Source: Planctomycetota bacterium (GTDB lineage: Bacteria; Planctomycetota; Planctomycetia; Gemmatales; Gemmataceae). Taken from it: DNA of 13,426 bases. The position numbers were made by a program, and so were the translations under genes. Shown here piece by piece: positions 1 to 6,044 of this stretch. The stretch is from NCBI GenBank assembly GCA_018970845.1, contig JAGWVO010000061.1:1-13426 (forward strand). The letters run 5' to 3'. The notes beneath the pieces are model-generated. The model was given only the letters and a program-made list of their open reading frames with translations. It was not told the origin of the DNA and made no database searches. Every line of letters starts with the position of its first letter. Within the stretch, counting starts at the first letter, position 1.

Positions 1-1
1 C

Positions 2-997
2 GCCGATGTGCAGGCCGAGCAGACGGGTGGCTTGCCCTACCTTCGGCTGATCGTCGACCGGGCGAAGGTGGCCCGGCACGGCATCAACGCCCGCGATGTG
101 CTCGCCGCCATCAGCGCCGTGGGAGGCCAGGAGATCGGGCAGGTGTTCGAGGGACAGCGCCGCATACCGGTGCAGATGCGCATCGGGCCCAAGTGGCGGG
201 ACGAACTCGACAAGATCCGACGCATCAAGATCGCCGACCCCAAGGGCCGGCAGATTCCCCTGGAGGAACTCACCGAAATCAAGCTGGAGGACGGCCCCGC
301 CCAGATCAGCCGCGAGGCGATCCGCCGACGCACCATCATCCAGTGCAATGTCCGCGGCCGCGACCTGGCCGGCTTCGTCGCCGACGCCCAGAAGATGGTG
401 GAGAAAACCGTCAAGCTGCCGCCGGGTTACTCGATGACCTGGGGCGGCCAGTTCAAGAACCTGCAGGAGGCGTCAGGCCGGCTCATGATCGCCGTGCCCC
501 TGGCCCTGCTGATGATTGTCGCGCTCCTTTACATGGTGTTCGACTCGGGCCGGTTGGCGCTGCTCATCTTCCTCAATGTGCCGCTGGCCGCCACGGGAGG
601 CATCATCGCCCTGGCGCTCAGGGGCTTGCCTTTCTCCATTTCCGCGGGCGTGGGGTTCATCGCCCTGTTCGGCGTGGCGGTGCTCAATGGCGTGGTGCTG
701 GTAAGCTACATCGTGCGCCTCAGGCAGGAGGGCAGGACCGCCTTTGACGCCGCGCATGAGGGCGCCCTGATCCGCCTCAGGCCGGTGCTGATGACGGCGA
801 TGGTGGCCACGCTTGGCTTCATTCCCATGGCCTTCAGCCATGGCGCGGGCGCCGAGGTGCAAAAACCGCTGGCCACCGTGGTGATCGGCGGACTGGTTTC
901 ATCCAGCCTGCTCACGCTGCTGGTGCTGCCGGCCATCTACCCGTGGTTCGACCCGCCGGCCAAGGCAAATACCGACCCTTCCGTCCAGAACGGTTGA
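2..997 (+). CDS. czcA: Heavy-metal efflux RND pump (CzcA/CusA family), C-terminal 331 residues only
   Basis: This is the inner-membrane proton-driven pump of a tripartite metal-efflux complex. The gene is already open at the left edge, so about the first two thirds of a roughly 1,040-residue family protein are missing. What remains is the second periplasmic porter region followed by five hydrophobic segments at about residues 161-180, 184-207, 212-238, 261-279 and 291-316 of the fragment. Family signatures are the WGGQF motif before the first helix, GFIALFGVAVLNGVVLVSYI in the middle helix, LRPVLMTAMVATLGFIPMAF, and GAEVQKPLATVVIGG near the end. The HME subgroup is clear; the metal (Co/Zn/Cd or Cu/Ag) cannot be told because the N-terminal proton-relay helix lies outside the window. 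A TolC-family gene follows 62 bp downstream on the same strand, as expected for an efflux operon. Confidence 0.93.
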   Translation, partial: ADVQAEQTGGLPYLRLIVDRAKVARHGINARDVLAAISAVGGQEIGQVFEGQRRIPVQMRIGPKWRDELDKIRRIKIADPKGRQIPLEELTEIKLEDGPAQISREAIRRRTIIQCNVRGRDLAGFVADAQKMVEKTVKLPPGYSMTWGGQFKNLQEASGRLMIAVPLALLMIVALLYMVFDSGRLALLIFLNVPLAATGGIIALALRGLPFSISAGVGFIALFGVAVLNGVVLVSYIVRLRQEGRTAFDAAHEGALIRLRPVLMTAMVATLGFIPMAFSHGAGAEVQKPLATVVIGGLVSSSLLTLLVLPAIYPWFDPPAKANTDPSVQNG

Positions 998-1021
998 AGC
1001 GGTCGGGCCGGTTATGCCGAA

Positions 1022-1050
1022 GATGACATTGGTTTCGCTCCTTTGTCATC
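1022..1050. repeat. 7-bp perfect inverted repeat upstream of the TolC gene
   Basis: GATGACA at 1022-1028 is matched by its reverse complement TGTCATC at 1044-1050, with 15 bases between. The half-sites are 22 bp apart centre to centre, about two helical turns, and the right arm ends 9 bases before the start codon at 1060. It could be an operator for a dimeric regulator of the channel gene or an mRNA hairpin over the ribosome-binding region. A 7-bp match can also arise by chance, so the functional reading is inference. Confidence 0.3.
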
Positions 1051-1059
1051 CGGTGCCCC

Positions 1060-2394
1060 ATGCGAAAACGCATCCGATTGGCGCTGTTGGCCTGTTTTTT
1101 GGGCTTCGGGAGCGGCCAATCGCAGGAAATCCTCGCGCCGCCAACACCGGCCGCCGGCCAACCGGGTGCCAACCAACCCCAGCAAAACCTCGACGACCTC
1201 GTCCGCCTCGGCCTGGAAGTGAACCCCAAGCTGGCCCAGGTGAATTTCGCCATTGAAAGCGCCCGGGGCAGGGCGCTGCAGGTAGGCCTCTATCCGAACC
1301 CGACGGTGGATGTCATCGGGGCGGAGATCGGCGACCGGACAGGACCTGGAGGCATCTGGAGCGCGCCGCTGGTCGGGCAGGAAATCGTCACCATGGGCAA
1401 GTTGCGCCTGAATCGCAACGCCGCCCGCCGCGAGGTCGACCAGACCACCTACCAGTTCATGTACGCCCGGTACTCGATGTTCGCGAACATCCGCGAGTCG
1501 TACTTCGAGATCCTGGCCCTGCAGAAGCGCGTCGACATCCTGAACTACCTCACCGACATCGCCGACCGGTCGGTGGAACAAACGAAGAAGCTGCTCGACG
1601 CCAAGCAGGTGGCCCGGCTCGACCTCGTCCAGCTCGAGGTGGAGGCCGAGAAGCTGCGCGCCGACCTCGAGGCCACGCTTCGGGAGTTCGATCCCGCCTA
1701 CAAGAGCCTGGCCGCGGCCATCGGGCTCAACGCCATCGACCGCGCGCGGCTGGCCGGCGACCTGGAGGCCCCGCTGCCGGAATACGACCTGGAACGGGTG
1801 CAGGCGTACCTGCTCGAGGTGCATCCGGAGGTGATATCGGCACAAATTGGAGTTGACAAGGCGCGCATATTGCTTCGCCGGGCCCAGGTGGAACCGTACC
1901 CCAACCCCACGCTGATCGCCGGCTACACCCGCCAGAACCAGAACATCTCCAGCGACTACGACCTCGGCGTGAGCCTGCCCATCCCGCTGTGGAACCGCAA
2001 CCAGGGGAACATCCAGTCGGCGCGCGCCATGGTGGGCGAGGCCACCCAGCAGATCGGCATGGTGCAGAACGACCTCACCGGCAGGCTGGGAGTGGCGTTC
2101 CGGAACTTCGCCTCCGCGCGGCGCCTGGCGGACCGTTACAAGACCGCCATCCTGCCCCGGGCCAAGGAGGCGTTCGACCTCAGCATGAAGGCCTATCAGG
2201 GAGGCCAGTTCGAATACCTGCGCGTGCTCACCGCCGAGCGGATGCTGGCGCAGGCCTACCTGGAGTATGTGAACGCGCTCAAGAACGCCTGGCAGGCCGC
2301 CAGCGTGATCTCCGGACTGGCGCTGGAGGACGACTGGCCTCCCAAGCCCGCCGCGCCGGTTCCCCCCGCCTTGCCCGCGCCGGGCGAAAGGTAG
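1060..2394 (+). CDS. TolC-family outer-membrane efflux protein
   Basis: This 444-residue protein is the predicted outer-membrane and periplasmic channel partner of the RND pump encoded just upstream. It starts with a basic n-region (MRKRIR) and a short hydrophobic stretch to about residue 18, a probable Sec signal. The mature part shows the internal duplication of the family. YPNPTVDV near 78-85 with VGQEIVTMGKLRLNRNAA near 105-122 is echoed by YPNPTLIAGYT near 280-290 with VSLPIPLWNRNQGNIQSA near 304-321. Each half is followed by long amphipathic helices (about 123-215 and 318-420). The C-terminus is proline- and alanine-rich. LLAC at residues 9-12 resembles a lipobox, but the hydrophobic run before it is too short to be convincing. 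No clear Shine-Dalgarno sequence precedes the ATG. Length and gene order suit CzcC/CusC-type proteins; the exact metal is not readable. Confidence 0.93.
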   Translation: MRKRIRLALLACFLGFGSGQSQEILAPPTPAAGQPGANQPQQNLDDLVRLGLEVNPKLAQVNFAIESARGRALQVGLYPNPTVDVIGAEIGDRTGPGGIWSAPLVGQEIVTMGKLRLNRNAARREVDQTTYQFMYARYSMFANIRESYFEILALQKRVDILNYLTDIADRSVEQTKKLLDAKQVARLDLVQLEVEAEKLRADLEATLREFDPAYKSLAAAIGLNAIDRARLAGDLEAPLPEYDLERVQAYLLEVHPEVISAQIGVDKARILLRRAQVEPYPNPTLIAGYTRQNQNISSDYDLGVSLPIPLWNRNQGNIQSARAMVGEATQQIGMVQNDLTGRLGVAFRNFASARRLADRYKTAILPRAKEAFDLSMKAYQGGQFEYLRVLTAERMLAQAYLEYVNALKNAWQAASVISGLALEDDWPPKPAAPVPPALPAPGER

Positions 2395-2403
2395 CCTCGA
2401 GGC
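2394..2403. repeat. 10-bp perfect palindrome between two convergent stop codons
   Basis: GCCTCGAGGC is a perfect palindrome that begins on the last base of the TolC stop codon and ends one base before the stop codon of the convergent MFS gene. A nearby hairpin, GCCCG-CGC-CGGGC at 2373-2385, lies inside the TolC coding end. Neither is followed by a T-run on either strand, so a classical intrinsic terminator is not supported. This may be all that separates two head-on transcription units. Confidence 0.3.
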
Positions 2404-2404
2404 A

Positions 2405-3700
2405 TCATCCGACCGTCTTGGCCGGATCGAGGAGCAGCGCCGAGACCGTGGCGACGGCGTAACCGGCGGCGAGGACCACGAACGCGGCCGTCCAGTTCCC
2501 CGCGGGATCCCACCGGGCCAAGACTTCGGGGATGAGGATGGGGGTGGTGGCCGCCCCCAGGTTTCCCCACATGTTGCCCCAGCCGAACACCGCCGCGGTG
2601 TTCTTCCCGCCGATGTCCTGCATGTGCGCCCAGATGGCCGGCAGGCTCAGGTCGGAGGCGAACGAGACAAGCGCCGCGGCGGCGACGAAGGCCCAGGCCG
2701 ATTGCAGCCCCAGGCAGGCGACATAAGCCGACAACGCCGTCGCGAAGCAACCCGCCATCAGCGCCGAACGGCCCACCCGCCGCCCGAAACGGCGGGCCAT
2801 GGCATCGGCAAGCGGGCCACCCGCCAACACGCCCAAGATTCCGGCGACCAGCACGAGGGTGGACATCAACCCGCCCAAACCGGGGTCCACATGCTTCACA
2901 TCCTTGAGGTACCTGGGCATCCAGGTCACCAGGAAAACCCATCCGACATTGATCCCGAACTGGAGCGCGCACATGGCCCACAGGCCCGGCGAGGCCAGCA
3001 GGGGCACCAGCGGCGGAAAGCCCGCGGCGGCACCGCCTTCGGAAGGTTGCCCGGCAATCCTCAACTCGGCGGCGTTGCACCAGGGATGGCACGCGGGAGA
3101 TTCCCTCACCACGGCGAACACGAGGATGGCGACTCCCAGGCCGAGCAGGCCGTAGGCCACGAGCACGGCGCGCCAATCGCCAACCTGCGCCAGCAGGGCG
3201 GCGGTCAACAGCGGCGCCAAGGCGCCTCCGAGCCTTCCCCCGAGGCTGACGGCCGCGCTGGCCGTGGCGCGCCCGCCCGGCTGGATCCACCTCCTGACCA
3301 GGCTGCTGGCCGCGGGGTAGCAACCCGCCTGCGAGAATCCGAACAGCAGCCTCGCCGCCATGAGCATCACGAACCCGGTGGCCAGCCCGGTGAGCATGGT
3401 GCAAACCGACCAGGTGACCAGGTAGGCGGGCAGCATGGTCCGGGCGCCAAGGCGGTCGGCCAGCCATCCGGCGGGAACCTGGCCCAGGGCGTAGGTGAGG
3501 AAGAAAGCCGAGAGCACGGCTCCCATCTGGCGCTCGTCGAGGCCGAGGTCGGAACGGAACGATTCCAGCTTGACGATCTCGGCGATGCAGATCCGGTCGA
3601 TGTATAGGACCAGCGCCGCCGCCGTGGCGGCGCCCACAACCATGTGCCTGACACTGGTGGGAGAACCGCCCGGGGTGGAAGTTTCCGATCGTTGTTCCAT
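2405..3700 (-). CDS. MFS transporter, anion:cation symporter-like (probable sugar-acid importer)
   Basis: This 431-residue inner-membrane secondary transporter has about twelve hydrophobic segments. The MFS motif A is present as GWLADRLGAR at residues 78-87 between helices 2 and 3. A related second copy, GGPLADAMARRFGRR, lies at 294-308 after the central loop (about 200-230). The YIDRICIAEI stretch (33-42) and RWIQPGGRATASA (137-149) resemble the ACS family that carries hexuronates, glucarate and related organic anions. It is the last gene of a minus-strand operon, starting 19 bp after the enolase-superfamily gene. AAAGG at 3706-3710 sits 5 bases before the ATG and supports this start. Its place behind two sugar-acid dehydratase-like genes makes a hexuronate or aldonate substrate the best guess, which is inference from context. 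Confidence 0.9.
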   Translation of the reverse strand: MEQRSETSTPGGSPTSVRHMVVGAATAAALVLYIDRICIAEIVKLESFRSDLGLDERQMGAVLSAFFLTYALGQVPAGWLADRLGARTMLPAYLVTWSVCTMLTGLATGFVMLMAARLLFGFSQAGCYPAASSLVRRWIQPGGRATASAAVSLGGRLGGALAPLLTAALLAQVGDWRAVLVAYGLLGLGVAILVFAVVRESPACHPWCNAAELRIAGQPSEGGAAAGFPPLVPLLASPGLWAMCALQFGINVGWVFLVTWMPRYLKDVKHVDPGLGGLMSTLVLVAGILGVLAGGPLADAMARRFGRRVGRSALMAGCFATALSAYVACLGLQSAWAFVAAAALVSFASDLSLPAIWAHMQDIGGKNTAAVFGWGNMWGNLGAATTPILIPEVLARWDPAGNWTAAFVVLAAGYAVATVSALLLDPAKTVG

Positions 3701-3719
3701 GGCGACCTTTCCGGCGCGA

Positions 3720-4937
3720 TCAGCCCGTCCGCCTCACCGGATGGTTCCCCGGCTTGAACAGTTCCGGCAGGAACGCCGTTCCCAGCCCGGGGTCGGCGGG
3801 CGGCAGCAGCCAGCCGTTCTCGATCACCGGCTGCCTGTCGATCAGCCGCTCGTAAATGGTGCGTATATGGGCGCGCACGGTTTCCTGCAGCACGACATTC
3901 CTCGAGGCCACGGAGCAGTGAAGCCCGGCGTACAGGGTCATCGGGCCGGTGCAGTCGTGCATGGTCGCCGAGATGTTGTGGGCCTGCGCCAGGTCGATGA
4001 TCCGGCGGGTCTCGCTGATGCCCCCGGCCCAGGTGGGGTCGATCATGACATAGTCGGCGGCGCGCGCCTCGAGCAGGGGGAGGTAGCTGGCCCGGCCCAG
4101 GAGCATTTCCGAAGCCGCCACCGGCAGCCGGCATTGCCGGCGGAAATCGGCAAGCGTTCCGATGTTGTCCACGCGGAGCACATCCTCGAGCCAGAACGGC
4201 CGGATTTCACGGAGGGCCTCCGCCAGCCTCAGCGCCGAGGCCAACTGGAAGAAGGCATGCCCCTCGATCATGATCTCGATGCGGTCGCCCACCCGCTTGC
4301 GGATCTCGCGCAACGGCTTCATCCCCTCCTCGATATCCGCGGTCGACAGGTAGGCCCCGCCGCCCCGGTGCGCGTAGCGGTCGAACGGCCAGACCTTCAT
4401 GCCGAGGAATCCCTCGGCGACCAGTTCCTCGGCGAGGTCGCCGGCGGCGTTGAAGGAGGACCAGTTGTCCTGAAGCGGCCCCGGCCGGCCCTCGTCGCCG
4501 TAGCCAGGCCAGCCCGGATGCGCCGCCGCGGCGCGCTGTTTCCGCGTGCCGTAGCCCGGCCCGCCGCAGGTGTTGTAGATCCGCACCCGGGGCTGGGCGG
4601 CACCTCCCAGAAGCCTCCACACGGGCTGGCGGCAGACCTGGCCCAGGATGTCCCAGAGCGCCACATCGATCGCCGACAGCGCCCGCAGTTCCGCGCCCGG
4701 ATGGCCGAAGGGAGTGCAGCGCTCGTACAGGAAGCGCCAATGCGACTCGATGTCGGTCGCCTCCGCGCCGATGAGCCTCTCGGCCATCCAGTCGTGGATG
4801 ATCGCCTCGATGGCCGAGGGCGTGTAGTAGGTCTCGCCGCATCCAACCAGCCCGTCATCCGTGTGGATCCGGACGAGAAGCAGGTTGGTCATGATGTGGT
4901 GGGGCGTGGCGGTCTCGATGGCGACGATCTTCGGCAT
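3720..4937 (-). CDS. Enolase-superfamily sugar-acid dehydratase-like protein (mandelate racemase/muconate lactonizing type)
   Basis: This 405-residue protein has the capping domain (about 1-115) and TIM barrel of the enolase superfamily, whose members abstract the proton next to a carboxylate bound to Mg2+. The probable metal ligands are Glu225, Glu251 and Glu277, in MIEGH, FWLED and ASEML. The catalytic dyad would be Asp300 and His327, in YVMIDP and MHDCTG. The spacings (26, 26, 23 and 50 residues) equal those between Asp195, Glu221, Glu247, Asp270 and His297 of mandelate racemase. His227, two residues after the first ligand, matches the extra acid/base histidine of mannonate and galactonate dehydratases. 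Lys181 may sit at the end of the second barrel strand. The gene begins 6 bp after uxuA and precedes the MFS gene, so an acid-sugar dehydratase making a 2-keto-3-deoxy acid is likely. The exact substrate is unknown. Confidence 0.88.
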   Translation of the reverse strand: MPKIVAIETATPHHIMTNLLLVRIHTDDGLVGCGETYYTPSAIEAIIHDWMAERLIGAEATDIESHWRFLYERCTPFGHPGAELRALSAIDVALWDILGQVCRQPVWRLLGGAAQPRVRIYNTCGGPGYGTRKQRAAAAHPGWPGYGDEGRPGPLQDNWSSFNAAGDLAEELVAEGFLGMKVWPFDRYAHRGGGAYLSTADIEEGMKPLREIRKRVGDRIEIMIEGHAFFQLASALRLAEALREIRPFWLEDVLRVDNIGTLADFRRQCRLPVAASEMLLGRASYLPLLEARAADYVMIDPTWAGGISETRRIIDLAQAHNISATMHDCTGPMTLYAGLHCSVASRNVVLQETVRAHIRTIYERLIDRQPVIENGWLLPPADPGLGTAFLPELFKPGNHPVRRTG

Positions 4938-4943
4938 GGCGGT

Positions 4944-5900
4944 TCACCGGGGTTCCGTGGCGTGGAGCAGGCCACGAATGTAACCGAAGGCGAAGAGCCT
5001 GCCCAGCATGGTGTAGCCGGGTTCCCCGTCCTCCTCGCCATCAAGCTGGGGCACGTGGTCGGGGCGCATCGGCCCGGAAAAACCGACTTCCCTCAGGGCC
5101 CGGATCGCCTCGGCCATGTCGGTGGGCCCGTTGTCATGGAAGGTCTCCTCGAACGCCTCGGCCGTTCCGCGGGCGTCGCGGAAGTGGACATAACGGATAT
5201 GCCTTCCAAGGCGGCGGATCGTTTGGGGAATGTCAACGCCCATGGTGGCGAAGGTGCCGAGGCAGAGGCAGATGGCGTTGCGTTCGCTCGGCACCATGGC
5301 CGCGAGGCGCTCGAAGCCCTCCACGGAGTTCATGATGCGCGCCTTGCCCATGAACGCCGGCAGCGGCGGATCGTCGGGGTGCATGGCCATGGTGACGCCG
5401 CATTCCTCCGCGACGGGAATGATCTCGCGCAGGAACCGCTCCAGGTTGGCCCAAAGCTCGCCGGTGGTGATGGTTTCCCGGCTGATGGCGGCGCTGGCGG
5501 CGTTGAGCGAGACGGCTCGTTCGGCCTCGTCGAGCCTGAAGCCGGTGACAAGCGCGCCGCCCCGCGCCGGGATGCGCAGCCTCGTGCGCACCCAGTCGGT
5601 CCCGGACATGAAGTTGTAGCAGAGGAGGTTGACGCCGGCCTTGGCCATGTTGCCAAGGAGCGATTTCATCGCCTTCAATTCCTCCCCGGAATGATCTGTG
5701 CCTAGCTTGATCTTCTCGATCGGCAGGTATCCTTCCACGGCAAGCACGCGCATTCCGTGGGCTTCCACCGACTTCTTGAGCGCCAAAAGGGACTCGAGCG
5801 ATGGCCCGGGATAGCGCGCCACGATCCCGTCCACGCCGCACTGTGCCGCGAGGCGGAGGTTGTGTTCGTTGATCGGCGTCAGGACGGAACCCAGCAGCAT
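4944..5900 (-). CDS. uxuA: Mannonate dehydratase, short UxuA type
   Basis: The protein dehydrates D-mannonate to 2-keto-3-deoxygluconate in hexuronate catabolism. From the ATG at 5900 it has 318 residues and a xylose-isomerase-like TIM barrel. The probable Mn2+ site matches UxuA: His174 in AMHPDDPP, Cys213 in CLCLGTF, His239 in YVHFRDA and Asp281 in MRPDH. FHDNG (254-258) and PGYTMLGRLFAFGYIRGL (294-311) are further signatures. The canonical RPDHG is RPDHV here. The frame stays open to an ATG at 5954, but 5900 is preferred: GGGAGGGG lies 6 bases upstream, a -10-like TATACT at 5928-5933 would fall inside the longer version, and MLLGSVLTPINEHNLRLAAQ matches how the family starts. It is the first gene of the operon with the enolase-superfamily and MFS genes. 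Confidence 0.93.
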   Translation of the reverse strand: MLLGSVLTPINEHNLRLAAQCGVDGIVARYPGPSLESLLALKKSVEAHGMRVLAVEGYLPIEKIKLGTDHSGEELKAMKSLLGNMAKAGVNLLCYNFMSGTDWVRTRLRIPARGGALVTGFRLDEAERAVSLNAASAAISRETITTGELWANLERFLREIIPVAEECGVTMAMHPDDPPLPAFMGKARIMNSVEGFERLAAMVPSERNAICLCLGTFATMGVDIPQTIRRLGRHIRYVHFRDARGTAEAFEETFHDNGPTDMAEAIRALREVGFSGPMRPDHVPQLDGEEDGEPGYTMLGRLFAFGYIRGLLHATEPR

Positions 5901-5906
5901 TTCCAA

Positions 5907-5914
5907 CCCCTCCC
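5907..5914 (-). promoter_or_regulatory. Strong Shine-Dalgarno sequence that decides the uxuA start
   Basis: On the minus strand the sequence reads GGGAGGGG, then TTGGAA, then the ATG at 5900. The GGAGG core is 8 bases from the start, ideal spacing. Most other genes in the window have weak or no such site, so this one stands out. It favours the shorter UxuA over the upstream ATG at 5954, which has no such motif. Confidence 0.75.
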
Positions 5915-5927
5915 ACAAGGGAACAGG

Positions 5928-5933
5928 AGTATA
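5928..5933 (-). promoter_or_regulatory. Candidate -10 box for the uxuA operon
   Basis: On the minus strand TATACT matches five of six bases of the bacterial -10 consensus and lies 27 bases ahead of the uxuA ATG, giving a leader of about 20 bases that holds the Shine-Dalgarno sequence. No good -35 hexamer is visible 16-18 bp upstream, so the promoter may need an activator or use another sigma factor. Confidence 0.4.
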
Positions 5934-5994
5934 ACCGGCCGCCGCCGGATCCATGAGGGCGTTGCCGGGCCTCGATCAGGCTCGGGAATTGGGG

Positions 5995-6000
5995 TATATT
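5995..6000 (+). promoter_or_regulatory. Candidate -10 box for the DUF1549/DUF1553 operon
   Basis: TATATT, preceded by GGGG, is an AT-rich island in a GC-rich gap and lies 44 bases before the ATG at 6045. The hexamer 17 bp upstream (TCGATC) is a poor -35. With the minus-strand TATACT at 5928-5933 it forms a back-to-back pair of -10-like boxes about 60 bp apart. Confidence 0.35.
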
Positions 6001-6044
6001 GGATCGGAACATTCTCCCGCCTTCCCGCCGCCCGAGAAACTTCC

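Noticed and set aside
1087..1098. Lipoprotein signal in the TolC-family protein
   Set aside because: LLAC has Cys at residue 12 with only about five hydrophobic residues before it, too short for a normal lipoprotein signal.
2373..2385. GCCCG-CGC-CGGGC hairpin as an intrinsic terminator
   Set aside because: It lies within the TolC coding end, has a five-bp stem, and no T-run follows on either strand.
3495..5705. A 736-codon plus-strand open frame opposite the MFS, enolase-superfamily and uxuA genes
   Set aside because: It is antisense to three well-supported genes. Its translation is rich in Arg, Gly, His and Pro with no recognisable motif, typical of an open complementary frame in GC-rich coding DNA.
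5901..5954. Longer uxuA start at 5954
   Set aside because: There is no ribosome-binding site before it, a -10-like box lies inside it, and the family begins near the ATG at 5900, which has a strong Shine-Dalgarno sequence. It remains possible but less likely.
5757..6044. N-terminal extension of the DUF1549 protein by 96 codons
   Set aside because: It would overlap uxuA on the opposite strand and cover the divergent promoter region. The signal peptide starts at the ATG at 6045, and the extension has no family resemblance.
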